Shown here in pieces: positions 16,471-23,960 of a stretch of DNA of 27,044 bases (positions are counted from its first letter, which is position 1; every line of letters starts with the position of its first letter). The notes under the pieces are model-generated. The model saw nothing but the letters and a program-made list of their open reading frames with translations. It was not told the DNA's origin and did no database searches. Location: assembly GCA_937888775.1 (NCBI GenBank), contig CALAQT010000080.1:1-27044 (forward strand), given 5' to 3'. The stretch is from an uncultured Actinomycetes bacterium. GTDB taxonomy: Bacteria > Actinomycetota > Thermoleophilia > Solirubrobacterales > Solirubrobacteraceae. The translations under genes and the position numbers were made by a program.

Positions 16471-16788
16471 TCAGTCCGCCCTTTCAGAGGCGCCCGTGGT
16501 GATGACGTCACTCGCGAGGTCAGTCGTGGGCGGGACGTAAGGGTCGGGAGCCGCCTCCTGTGGAGGCGAGGTGGCCGGCGCGCTGCCGAATGAGGAGTCG
16601 GATCGCAGCAGCCGGTCGACCTCTGAGCGACGGACCCGGAGACGGCGGGGGCCCGGGCGGGAGGCCGCGAGGCGCTTCGTCGCGATCCACGTTCGGACGG
16701 TCGCTTCGTGAACGCCGAGCTCCTTGCTGACCTGCTGGACGGTCAGCCACGGATCCTCGTCCGATTTGGGTATTCCGATTTCAGTCAT
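16471..16788 (-). CDS. Excisionase/MerR-like HTH DNA-binding protein
   Basis: 105 residues. Residues 14-61 (WLTVQQVSKELGVHEATVRTWIATKR, then LRVRRSEVDRLL) form the helix-turn-helix of the excisionase/MerR-like class (HTH_17 type). The Pro/Ser-rich C-terminus is disordered. Such small proteins control excision or transcription in integrative elements. It is the first gene of the leftward operon and shares a short divergent control region (16789-16872) with the membrane-protein gene. It is a plausible ligand of the GTAGC inverted pair there; that link is an inference. Confidence 0.75.
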   Translation of the reverse strand: MTEIGIPKSDEDPWLTVQQVSKELGVHEATVRTWIATKRLAASRPGPRRLRVRRSEVDRLLRSDSSFGSAPATSPPQEAAPDPYVPPTTDLASDVITTGASERAD

Positions 16789-16837
16789 TCATCGTGCCTC
16801 GGAACGTAGATCATCGCGCTTTTACCAGATTAGCGTG

Positions 16838-16867
16838 TGTAGCGGCACGTAATGTTATGCTACATGA
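16838..16867 (+). promoter_or_regulatory. Extended -10 promoter with GTAGC inverted pair
   Basis: TGTAGC (16838-16843) and GCTACA (16860-16865) form a perfect 6-bp inverted repeat around TGTTATGCT, an extended -10 box (TATGCT at 16856-16861). TGNTATGCTRC recurs at 25393-25403. Transcription should begin near 16868. That would exclude ATG 16852 and 16864 as starts and make the message nearly leaderless from ATG 16873. Confidence 0.45.
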
Positions 16868-16872
16868 CGGGG

Positions 16873-17919
16873 ATGACGCCGCCAACCTCAACCAACGACG
16901 AGCAGGGCACCGTCATCGACGGCACGGCCCGCAGCGCGGACTGGCGTAAGAAGCAGCGCGCCGCCCAGACGCCTCACGCCCCGGCCTCACTCGCAGCGAG
17001 CACCGGCGTGCCAGCAGCAGACTTCGACCCAGCGGCTGTGAAGGATTTCTCGTCCTCGGTGATGATTCCCGCCAACCAGCTCGCCGGCGAGACTCGAACG
17101 AACCCCCCGGCGGCGGAACCTCCAGACCCGTACATCGACACGCTCCTCAGCGGGTCTGCCGAACGGCAGCCAACGCAGGAGCTCGAGGAAGACCCGCGGG
17201 CTAGCTCGACGCAGAGCGACGAGCTCGACCGCTGGTTCGCGGAGCAGGCGACTTCGGCCCCGCATGCGCCGGCAGGTCAGAAGCTCCCGCGCGGCAGCGC
17301 AAGCCTCGACATCGAGACCGCTGAAGGGGCGAGCGTCGAGCGCGCTCGACGAGGCCGAGCGCTCGGTGCGCGCATCGCGCGCACGCACGAGAACCGCCAG
17401 CAGCGTCGACAGCCAGCCGACCGGCGATCCCTGCGCGCCCGCTTGCATCCCACCCGCGTACGGGTCCTGGCGGTGACCCTGGTTGTCGTCCTCCCAGTCG
17501 CGGCGATCGCGATCGCTGCGGGCGGCTCCCCGGCCCGCCACTCCTCGATCGGCTCGGCGCCCGCATCAAGCTCCACTGCCTTCCCTGGTCTCCTCGACAC
17601 GTTCATGTCGAAGGCAGGTCGACTCCCGGGCATCGAAGGCCCCGTTGTCCGCGCTCAGCATCATCAACCTCGAGCGCATCGGGCTCGTCGCGCGCCGCGG
17701 CGACGCCCGATCGCGCACCACGCCGCCTCAACGGGCGCCGCGGTCCGCAGCTCTTACACTCCTCGACTCACGAGCCAGGGGGACAGCTCGCCTGCGCCGG
17801 CCGCGAGCACAAGCAGCACCGGCGCGAGCAGCCCGGCGGCGAGCAGCGCGCCACAAGCACGCACCGGACCCAGCGGCCCCATATCGCTGATCGGCGCCGG
17901 GACCACCCCCAGCGGATAG
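16873..17919 (+). CDS. Single-pass membrane protein with long disordered flanks
   Basis: About 348 residues. A long cytoplasmic-type N-terminal region rich in Ala, Pro, Asp and Glu is followed by a basic stretch (RRSLRARLHPTRVR), one transmembrane helix (residues about 196-218, VLAVTLVVVLPVAAIAIAAG) and a low-complexity Ser/Ala/Pro C-terminus. No family is recognised. Topology N-in/C-out is expected from the basic stretch before the helix. An envelope scaffold or accessory to the transfer machinery is conceivable. ATG 16873 is preferred because the -10 box covers the upstream ATGs. After about 17640 the low-complexity reading is less certain, because a second frame there is also open. Confidence 0.55.
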   Translation: MTPPTSTNDEQGTVIDGTARSADWRKKQRAAQTPHAPASLAASTGVPAADFDPAAVKDFSSSVMIPANQLAGETRTNPPAAEPPDPYIDTLLSGSAERQPTQELEEDPRASSTQSDELDRWFAEQATSAPHAPAGQKLPRGSASLDIETAEGASVERARRGRALGARIARTHENRQQRRQPADRRSLRARLHPTRVRVLAVTLVVVLPVAAIAIAAGGSPARHSSIGSAPASSSTAFPGLLDTFMSKAGRLPGIEGPVVRAQHHQPRAHRARRAPRRRPIAHHAASTGAAVRSSYTPRLTSQGDSSPAPAASTSSTGASSPAASSAPQARTGPSGPISLIGAGTTPSG

Positions 17920-17948
17920 CCAGGCCCACGGGCAGGAAGGTAGGGACG

Positions 17949-18458
17949 TTGAACAAAGTCATCCAGCACATTCGTGGAAGTGCGGTCGGCTACCTCGCGC
18001 TGTTCGTTGCGCTCGGCGGTACCTCGTATGCCCTGAGCCTCCCCGCCGGCAGCGTAGGAACACGGGAGCTTCGCAACGGCTCGGTCACGTCGAAGAAGCT
18101 CGCCAACGGATCGATCACGCCGGTCAAGCTGGACCCCGGGGCGATCGGTGGATCGATCCGAGACTGGGCATTCGTAAACCAGGACGGCAGCGTAATCGGC
18201 GGCAGCCACGGAGTTCATGCGTCTGCGCCGGCACAGTCCGGCCAGCCGTATGACGTGAGCTGGGGAAACCAGTTCCCGCGCTCATGCGCTGTTCTCGCGA
18301 ATTCCCCCGGTCTGAACGGGCACGGCCCGATCGCCGACACGATTGGCATTCAGGTCAACGAGCCGGGCACGCGACGCGGAGCGACCTCCATATGGGTATG
18401 GCCATCTAGCAGCGATTCGTTTGTGAACGCACGGTTCTACGTCACCGTCGTCTGCTGA
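17949..18458 (+). CDS. Secreted Thermoleophilia-type repeat protein
   Basis: 169 residues from TTG 17949, preceded by AGGAAGG. The signal region is VGYLALFVALGGTSYALSLP. It is followed by short repeats (VGTRELRNGSVTSKKLANGS, then ITPVKLDPGAIG), a pattern I associate with many secreted proteins of Solirubrobacterales. The C-terminal domain (DWAFVNQDGSVIGG up to FVNARFYVTVVC) resembles a beta-rich surface domain. The function is unknown, probably extracellular. It lies only 29 bases after the membrane-protein gene and is followed closely by the large surface protein gene. Confidence 0.75.
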   Translation: MNKVIQHIRGSAVGYLALFVALGGTSYALSLPAGSVGTRELRNGSVTSKKLANGSITPVKLDPGAIGGSIRDWAFVNQDGSVIGGSHGVHASAPAQSGQPYDVSWGNQFPRSCAVLANSPGLNGHGPIADTIGIQVNEPGTRRGATSIWVWPSSSDSFVNARFYVTVVC

Positions 18459-18490
18459 TCGTGGCTTGGGGCGAAGCGAACGCTGATCGT

Positions 18491-20584
18491 ATGAGAAGCT
18501 TGGGAGCGAGAACTCGGCGGTTGTACGCGTCGATCGGGGTCATAGCGGCGTTCGCGGCGATGCTGAAGTTCGCCGCTGTGGCCGGCGCCGCCGGGATGAT
18601 CTGGATCCACGTGTGCGGGAGCTGGACTCCAGGCAGTGGCACGACGGGGGGCGCGCTCGGCGTTGCCCAGTCCGGTGCCTCGACGACAGGAGTCAGCACC
18701 CCTTACCAATGTCCGACGACACCTACGGGTTCAGCCAATGGGATGGAGGTCTTCGGGGGCGGCAATGGCGTACGCGCGGGTGGCCGCGCTTATTGGCAGA
18801 TCGACGCCCCTCAAGGGCTTGCGATCGTGGGAGTGCACACAGAGGGCTCGGGCATGATCAGCTATGGGGTCAACGACAACATGGGCTGGGGCGGCGGCTT
18901 CTACTGGCAAGGCGGCGGCGCGCAGGTGCATCAGAGCGAGATCGCGTACACCTCGCCGGCCCTGTTGTCGAGCTACTTCGGGTGGCAGATCATTTGCGGC
19001 TGGAGCACGTGCAATGGGAACAGCAAGCCAGGGGAGATCAGCATTCTCGGGATCGAGATCGAGGCCGCGGAGGCCTCTGGCCCGTCGGTTTCGACGGCAC
19101 CGGGCAGCTTGGGGGCGTCTACCGGATGGGTACGCGGTTCCTGGCCTGTCGCGTTTTCAGCGGACGGGCCGTCCGGCGCCTGCCAGCTCAGTGCGACGCT
19201 CGGCGGGCTGAGCATCTCGCAGCCGGTCAACGAGCCACAGAGTCAGACCACGTGGCACGAGTGTCCTGCGGGGTCGTTCTCGCAGTCGTTCAACACGGCC
19301 TCGGTGGCCTCGGGATCATCCGTGCCGCTCGTGATGTGGGCGCGCGATGCCGCGTACGACTATTCGGCCGGGGCGTATCTGTCGTCGGCCGTGACCAAGT
19401 ACGTCAACATCGACAACGACCCGGTGACCGTGAGCATGTCCGGGCCGACGGACGCTCCCACGACAGCTGGCGTGCAGTACGTGATCGCGACAGCCTCGGC
19501 CGGACCGGCGGGTGTGGCCGGCCTCTCCTGTTCCCTGGACGGTGCGCCCGCCCAGTGGTACCCCGGCTGGAGTGCACGCGTGGCAGTGCAGAACCTCGGA
19601 CCGAACTCCGTCACGTGCTCGGCCGCCAACAACGCTCGCGACGTCGCCGGCAACCCGGCGTGGTCCGCGCCCGCGTCGTGGACGCTCAGCATCCGTCAGC
19701 CGACGACGGCCGCGCTCTCGTTCGGCTCGCGGATCCTCGACGCGCTCCGGTGCGCGAGCGTAAAGGAGCGGGTGAAGATCCCTGCGAAGTGGGTCACAGT
19801 CCGACGGCACGGCAAGCGCGTGAAGGTGAAGCGGCGGGCGCATACGAAGGTTGTGAAGGTCACGCGCTGTCATCCGCGCATGGTCCGTGTCCGGGTTCGC
19901 GTCAAGGTCAAGGGGCATTGGCGGTGGCGGTCCGAGCGGCAGGCCCGGCTACCGCACACCGTCCAGCTGAGCACGTGGCGAGCGCGCCACCGCGCTACCG
20001 CCAAGGTCATCGGCTGGCTGGGGACATCTGCGGGCGTTGCGCTCGGCGGGCAGACCGTCCAAGTCCTAACGGCACCCGACAACGGCCTGAACGCATTCAC
20101 GCAAGCCGCGGCGGCGACCACCGACGTAGACGGCGTGTGGACCGCGACGCTGCAGGCCGGGCCCTCCCGGCTCGTCGAGGCGGTGTACGGCGGTGGGAGC
20201 ACGGTCGAGCCGGCGAGCTCGGGGCAGGTGCGGCTGATCGTTCCGGCGCTCGTCAGGCTCGCGATCAAGCCGCGGCGGACCCATTGGTGGCGCTCGCCGC
20301 ACAGCCCGGGGACGATTCAGCTCTCGGGCCGCGTGCTCGGCGGCTACATCCCAGGAGCGGATCAGCAGCTACTGCGTCTGCGTATCGGCGTGGTCGGAAT
20401 CCGGGGGGTCCAGAGCACGATCGGGATCCCGGACATCGCGCCCGACGGCCGTTTCCATACGACCTGGACGCCAGCGCCGGGGAACGGAACGGTGCATTTC
20501 TGGTTCGCGGTTTCGACGCTGCACGAGGCGGATTTTCCGTTTTCGCCGGCGTCCTCGCGGCGCGTGGACGTGATTGTCCGATGA
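18491..20584 (+). CDS. Large secreted beta-rich surface protein
   Basis: About 697 residues from ATG 18491; GTG 18461 would add a ten-residue leader before the signal peptide and is less likely. The signal peptide lies near residues 10-35 (LYASIGVIAAFAAMLKFAAV). The lectin/Ig-like extracellular region contains WIHVCGSWTPG, Cys pairs and VSMSGPTDAPTTAGVQYVI. At residues about 420-490 a strikingly basic Lys/Arg/Val stretch occurs (KVKRRAHTKVVKVTRCHPRM, then RVRVRVKVKGHWRW). Ig-like segments follow (VIGWLGTSAGVALGGQTVQV, GVWTATLQAGPSRLVEAVYG). There is no catalytic motif. It is probably cell-surface or released, and the basic stretch may bind anionic wall polymer. A membrane anchor is not visible at the C-terminus. 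Confidence 0.75.
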   Translation: MRSLGARTRRLYASIGVIAAFAAMLKFAAVAGAAGMIWIHVCGSWTPGSGTTGGALGVAQSGASTTGVSTPYQCPTTPTGSANGMEVFGGGNGVRAGGRAYWQIDAPQGLAIVGVHTEGSGMISYGVNDNMGWGGGFYWQGGGAQVHQSEIAYTSPALLSSYFGWQIICGWSTCNGNSKPGEISILGIEIEAAEASGPSVSTAPGSLGASTGWVRGSWPVAFSADGPSGACQLSATLGGLSISQPVNEPQSQTTWHECPAGSFSQSFNTASVASGSSVPLVMWARDAAYDYSAGAYLSSAVTKYVNIDNDPVTVSMSGPTDAPTTAGVQYVIATASAGPAGVAGLSCSLDGAPAQWYPGWSARVAVQNLGPNSVTCSAANNARDVAGNPAWSAPASWTLSIRQPTTAALSFGSRILDALRCASVKERVKIPAKWVTVRRHGKRVKVKRRAHTKVVKVTRCHPRMVRVRVRVKVKGHWRWRSERQARLPHTVQLSTWRARHRATAKVIGWLGTSAGVALGGQTVQVLTAPDNGLNAFTQAAAATTDVDGVWTATLQAGPSRLVEAVYGGGSTVEPASSGQVRLIVPALVRLAIKPRRTHWWRSPHSPGTIQLSGRVLGGYIPGADQQLLRLRIGVVGIRGVQSTIGIPDIAPDGRFHTTWTPAPGNGTVHFWFAVSTLHEADFPFSPASSRRVDVIVR

Positions 20585-20592
20585 GCCGCACG

Positions 20593-20622
20593 GCTGCTGC
20601 TGCTGCTGCTGTTGTTGTTGTT
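20593..20622 (+). repeat. GCT/GTT triplet microsatellite
   Basis: Six GCT units (20593-20610) are followed by four GTT units (20611-20622), directly after the surface-protein stop. Triplet runs like this can change length by slippage, but here they are outside any supported gene. Confidence 0.8.
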
Positions 20623-20700
20623 GCCGCTCAGGCTAGTTTCCAAAGTGAAACGTAGTTTCCAGTCGTAGTTTCCAATTGGCGCCCGTAGTGTCCAGCGAGC
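20617..20700 (+). repeat. TAGTTTCCA repeat cluster and inverted partner of 25122-25148
   Basis: TAGTTTCCA-type units occur at about 20634, 20653, 20666 and, diverged (TAGTGTCCA), 20686. The first, within 20617-20643, matches the reverse strand of 25122-25148 at 26 of 27 bases. Multiple short terminal repeats plus an inverted partner resemble transposon-end architecture such as that of IS21-like elements, but no transposase remains and the assignment is tentative. Confidence 0.5.
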
Positions 20701-21033
20701 TCGCGGCGGCGCGGTCTCGAATTTGGCGAGCAGCAGGTTCCGCGTCCCGCTCGATGCCTGGCCCTGCGTTCGTGTTGACGCGGGTGCCCGCGGAGCGGTG
20801 AGGCGGGTTCGCGGCGTACGCTCCCGTCGGCGCCAGGCGAGCACCGCGATTTCGGCCACGCCTCTTGAGAGCATCGTAAGGGCGACGACTTCCGGGCACC
20901 GGTCGCTTCTCCCTGGCGCCGGCAGCGATTCGATCGGCGTGGCTGCGCGCAGCTTGATGGGCGCCGTGCTTGACAGTCATGCCTTGGTCCGGGAGGGTTG
21001 GCGTTCCTGTCGAACGCTACTGGAGGGACCACA
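20701..21033. other. Intergenic region before the SnoaL-like gene
   Basis: No gene supported. A TTGACA hexamer at 20970-20975 could be a -35 box, but no convincing -10 follows at normal spacing. The ribosome site GGAGGG lies just before 21034. Confidence 0.4.
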
Positions 21034-21420
21034 ATGTCAGCAGAGAATGTCGCGACTGTGCGGACGGCGTATGAGGCGTTCATGCGTGGAGATCTCGGAG
21101 CGGTCGCCGAGTCCTTCGCCGATGACGTGGAGTGGGAAACGCCGGATAGCCTGCCGAACGGAGGGCTTGTGAGCGGACGCGACGCCGTCATCGAGAACTT
21201 TAAGGAGATCCCGAGCTATTGGAGCAGCTTCAGTGTCGAGCCGCTGGAGTACATCGATGCCGGCGAGCACGTGGTCGTCACCGGCGTGCAGCGCGCGACC
21301 GGCCCGGGTGGATCGTTCGAGTCGCGCTATCTCCATCTGTTCAAGTTGAGCGGGGGGAAGGTCGTGCGCGGAGAGTTCATCGGCGACTCTGCGAAGGCAC
21401 GGGACGCACTGGGCAGCTGA
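21034..21420 (+). CDS. SnoaL-like (NTF2 superfamily) protein
   Basis: 128 residues: NVATVRTAYEAFMRGDLGAV, FADDVEWETPD, GLVSGRDAVIENFKEIP, VVTGVQRATGPGGSFESRYL and HLFKLSGGKVVRGEFIGDSA. This is the cone-shaped ketosteroid-isomerase-like fold shared by small isomerases, hydrolases and ligand binders; the substrate is unknown. ATG 21034 is chosen because GGAGGG sits nine bases upstream; an in-frame ATG at 20998 would bury that site. A perfect hairpin follows the stop. Confidence 0.85.
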   Translation: MSAENVATVRTAYEAFMRGDLGAVAESFADDVEWETPDSLPNGGLVSGRDAVIENFKEIPSYWSSFSVEPLEYIDAGEHVVVTGVQRATGPGGSFESRYLHLFKLSGGKVVRGEFIGDSAKARDALGS

Positions 21421-21429
21421 GAGCGGTAT

Positions 21430-21457
21430 GCGTGAGCCGACTCGCGCCGGCTCACGC
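21430..21457 (+). terminator. Hairpin downstream of the SnoaL-like gene
   Basis: A perfect 10-bp stem, GCGTGAGCCG / CGGCTCACGC, has an eight-base loop ten bases after the stop codon. No T-run follows, as is often the case in high-GC actinobacteria. It probably ends the transcript. Confidence 0.5.
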
Positions 21458-21667
21458 GTCTGATCGTTGCCGATTTGAAAGACCCGCTCCTGAGGTGGGA
21501 CGGGCATCTGGACGTCGTCGATGTCTTCCTTGCTCGGCGCGGAGACGAGGGCGCGGGTAACAGAGCGAGCAGACCGAGAGCGTCGATCGTGCGGCGGCCG
21601 CAAAGCGGCGCGTCTTGCGGAATCTGGTTGGATCGCTGAACAAGCTCAGGCCAAACGAGGAGGTGGC

Positions 21668-22087
21668 ATGAACATAGAGTTCCTCTCGACCGTGGCGGTG
21701 ATCGCGCCCGATCCGCCCGCCAGCCGCAAGCTGTACGTCGAGACGCTTGGGCTGCCGCTCGAGGGCCACGGCGGCGACTATTACCACAGCGAGCAGATCG
21801 CGGGCTGCAAGTCCTTGGGGATCTGGCCGCTGTCCCAGGCCGCTGAGGCGTGCTTCGGGACGGCGCAGTGGCCGGTGGAGCGGCCGGTGCCGCAGGTCAG
21901 CATCGAGTTCGACGTCGCGGATGCCGCGGCGGTGGGCCCGGCGGCGCGGGAGCTCGAGCAGGCCGGCTACGAGCTGCTGCACGCACCGCGCCGCGAGCCG
22001 TGGGGTCAGACGGTCGCAAGGCTGCAGTCGCCGGAGGGTGCGATCGTCGGGATCTCGTACGCGCCTGTGCTGCACAACGAGGACTGA
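21668..22087 (+). CDS. VOC-superfamily (glyoxalase/dioxygenase-like) protein
   Basis: 139 residues with a clear ribosome site (GAGGAGG before ATG 21668). The pattern VAVIAPDPPASRKLYVETLGLPLE, then VSIEFDVADAAAVGPAAREL, GYELLHAPRREPWGQTVARL and SPEGAIVGISYAP is typical of the paired beta-alpha-beta-beta-beta modules of VOC proteins. Members include glyoxalases, extradiol dioxygenases and antibiotic-binding proteins; the reaction here is unknown. It stands alone, 247 bases after the SnoaL-like gene. Confidence 0.85.
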   Translation: MNIEFLSTVAVIAPDPPASRKLYVETLGLPLEGHGGDYYHSEQIAGCKSLGIWPLSQAAEACFGTAQWPVERPVPQVSIEFDVADAAAVGPAARELEQAGYELLHAPRREPWGQTVARLQSPEGAIVGISYAPVLHNED

Positions 22088-22164
22088 CTGAGAACGCGAC
22101 CTGCTCTACTGACGCGACGAGCATCTCGAACGCTCCGGCTCGAGTCTCGAAAAGCGCGGAAGGC

Positions 22165-22211
22165 AGGACGACGCGAGAAGGTCGCAGGTTCTAAACCCGC
22201 CCCGCCCGCCA
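22165..22211 (+). other. Possible tRNA 3'-end remnant (attachment-site candidate)
   Basis: GCAGG-TTCTAAA-CCCGC (22184-22200) resembles a T-arm with one mismatch. It is followed by seven bases CCCGCCC, a discriminator G and CCA (22201-22211), the order of a tRNA 3' end. No matching 5' acceptor strand or anticodon arm lies upstream, so it is not a complete tRNA. Such 3' fragments are left where integrative elements insert into tRNA genes. Confidence 0.3.
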
Positions 22212-22220
22212 CGGAACAAC

Positions 22221-22654
22221 CTACTGGCGTTCTGCGAGCGCTTTGAACTTGTTGAGACCTTGTTCGAGGCTCTTGCCATTCATGCGCTTAACGATGAGCG
22301 CATCGGCGAGCTTGCCTAACACGCCGCCCGGCAGTAGTCGAACGTCGTGGTCAGGCGCGTTTCGTCGCCTTCCGGGGTGAGCTCCCAGCGAGCGCGCCCC
22401 GACAACATGCCCTCCATCTGGAGAAGCTGCAGCTTGTCCGGCTGGTAGTCGAGGACCGTCTCGGTGATCGGCATGGACATGCCGGCCGACTTCACCTTGA
22501 AAGCGACCTTGCCCCCTTCTTCGGGGAAAGGAGCGGCGATGTCGATCTCAGTCATCCCCGGATACCAGTCCGGCCAGCGGCTGGCATCGCTCAAGAGCGC
22601 CATGGTCTCCTGCGGCGAGGCCTTGATCTGGACATTGCGTTGCACGATCGCCAT
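22221..22654 (-). pseudogene. SRPBCC-family (polyketide cyclase/START-like) protein gene, one frameshift
   Basis: ATG 22654 follows GAGGAG. The sequence is MAIVQRNVQIKASPQETMAL, LSDASRWPDWYPGMTEIDI, ITETVLDYQPDKLQLLQMEG and RARWELTPEGDETRLTTTFDY: the SRPBCC ligand-binding fold. After FDY the frame breaks near 22330. The next frame continues LPGGVLGKLADALIVKRMNG, then LEQGLNKFKALAERQ, to the stop at 22221. Restoring one C (TACCTG for TACTG) joins them and gives a normal length of about 144 residues. It may be a sequencing error. Ligand or reaction is unknown; it possibly concerns hydrophobic small molecules. Confidence 0.75.
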
Positions 22655-23329
22655 CGTGGATCTCCTCGCTCTCTCTTGTGTCGTCCCGCTCCGTGACGGC
22701 GCGGCTGAGCCAATCGGCTGCGGCCGGACCGGACAGGACCATAGACGAGCACCGGCGCTCTCGACAGATCGCCCCTTTCTCCGAGAGCAGCAGCGCGACG
22801 ACACCGGTCGCGCCGCTGACATACAGCCGGATCTGCCTTCACGTCACGACGGGTCTCTCGGTGGCCAGGCTGGCGCACCCGCCTTGCGCGGGGAGCAAGT
22901 GCGCGCGATCGACTGATCCGCCAAGTTCCGCGTCCGCGAAGCCGATTGGTCGTCCGGCCATGGCCGGAATGCGCCAGGAGCACGCGTCTCGACGACTCGG
23001 CCGCGTGGCCGCTCCGTCGGCGCTGGAGAGGCGACGCCAGTCGACGCCGCGCGCCTGCTCGCTGCTCAAACCATCAGTGCCGAGGCGGCTGCGGATACTT
23101 CTGCGAGTCGGTCGAAGCCGCCGTGTGATCGGCGCGATGTCCGGCGGCACCGCTGATTGACTTCCGGACGTCCGGTCCGGGATCGCCGACGACGGGCGCG
23201 AGCACTGCTGCTCTCAAACGTAGGGAGGCCAGCGCGGTGGCTTCCCTCGCTGCTCCCAGGACCGCGAAGATCTCGCCGTTGTCGCTAGCTGCTGCTTCGT
23301 CGTAGTGGTGTCCTTCGGCGGCAGCAGGT
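22655..23329. other. Intergenic region with dispersed repeat copy
   Basis: No gene is supported; long frames here are featureless. Contains a diverged dispersed repeat copy (22935-23060). Confidence 0.5.
22935..23060 (+). repeat. Dispersed repeat copy R (diverged)
   Basis: GCGCCAGGAGCACGCGTCTC (22971-22990) and what follows align with the reverse strand of about 24005-24055, with few mismatches. GTCGACGCCGCGCGCCTG (from 23040) corresponds to GTAGACGCCGCGCGCTTG in copy P, at nearly the same distance. The peptide reading resembles RQEHASRRLGR. Confidence 0.45.
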
Positions 23330-23872
23330 TCAGGGGATCCGGATCCCGCACGCTGCGGCGGCCTGCTTGAACGCTGGCGACTGTGGGTTGAGCCGCCCGG
23401 CGCCGATCGGGAATTCGAGCCCGCGCAGGACGAGGGTTGGGCTGTTGCCGGGGGAGGAGAGCGTTGGGTCGGGGAAGTTCGGCAGGCCGTGCTTGCGCAT
23501 GCACTTCGCGAACGCGATCGCCGCGAGCTTCTGGCTCTCCGACATCGGCGGCGGATCGCTACCGCCCGGCTGAAGTTTGGCGCACGCCTGCTGGGCGGAT
23601 TGGAAGGCGGGAGACTGCTGGTTGATCCCGGAGTTGGGGCCGAGGCCGTTGCGGCCGTTCGCGCTTGGATCGGGGAAGTTCGGCACCCCGTGCGAGCGCA
23701 TGCAGTCGGCGTATTTGATCCCCTTCGCGTAGCCGCTTGAGGCAGCCGCAGTGCTCGGTTTGCCGGAGGAGCCGCAGGCGGCGATCGCCACCGCGCAGCT
23801 CACGACGGCAAGCGCGATCGACGGGCCGTGGCGGTGGCGTCGCGGTGCTTTGCAAGTGATCGCGCTGTACAT
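23330..23872 (-). CDS. Lipoprotein with duplicated CMRxHGxPNFPDP motif (paralogue A)
   Basis: 180 residues. The lipoprotein signal peptide (ALAVVSCAVAIAAC, lipobox Cys near residue 33) is followed by GSSGKPST. The mature part holds two copies of a Cys motif, CMRSHGVPNFPDP and CMRKHGLPNFPDP, each followed by a further Cys (QQACAKL and AAACGIRIP). The pattern implies two similar domains, each perhaps with a disulfide or a metal/haem-binding role. The family is widespread in actinobacteria without a firm function. ATG 23872 follows GGAGCTCC. It shares its upstream operator with paralogue B. Confidence 0.75.
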   Translation of the reverse strand: MYSAITCKAPRRHRHGPSIALAVVSCAVAIAACGSSGKPSTAAASSGYAKGIKYADCMRSHGVPNFPDPSANGRNGLGPNSGINQQSPAFQSAQQACAKLQPGGSDPPPMSESQKLAAIAFAKCMRKHGLPNFPDPTLSSPGNSPTLVLRGLEFPIGAGRLNPQSPAFKQAAAACGIRIP

Positions 23873-23905
23873 GTTGTCGGAGCTCCTGCCGGCCGTCGGC
23901 AGCTT

Positions 23906-23960
23906 CAGTTGTACGGGAAGGCCGGTAACACGGACGTAACGCCGTTACGTCCCGGTTACC
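23906..23960 (-). promoter_or_regulatory. Promoter/operator of lipoprotein A
   Basis: A nested palindrome is centred on 23942: GACGTAACG-C-CGTTACGTC (23933-23951) inside GGTAAC...GTTACC (23924-23960). Its 18-bp arms have two mismatches. A TACAAC box (minus strand, about 23908-23913) lies between it and the gene. GGTAAC begins 52 bases above the start codon, exactly as in front of lipoprotein B. Confidence 0.55.

Noticed and set aside
18613..20655. Plus-strand frame of about 680 residues overlapping the surface protein
   Set aside because: Arg-rich, without signal peptide or domain; the alternative frame has a signal peptide and Ig-like sequence.
20970..20975. Consensus TTGACA -35 box before the SnoaL-like gene
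   Set aside because: No acceptable -10 at 16-18 bases; a chance match cannot be excluded, so it is not listed as a promoter.
22006..22212. Reverse-strand frame beginning with GGAGLEPAT
   Set aside because: This peptide type usually arises from translating a tRNA 3' end; I treat the DNA as a possible tRNA remnant instead.
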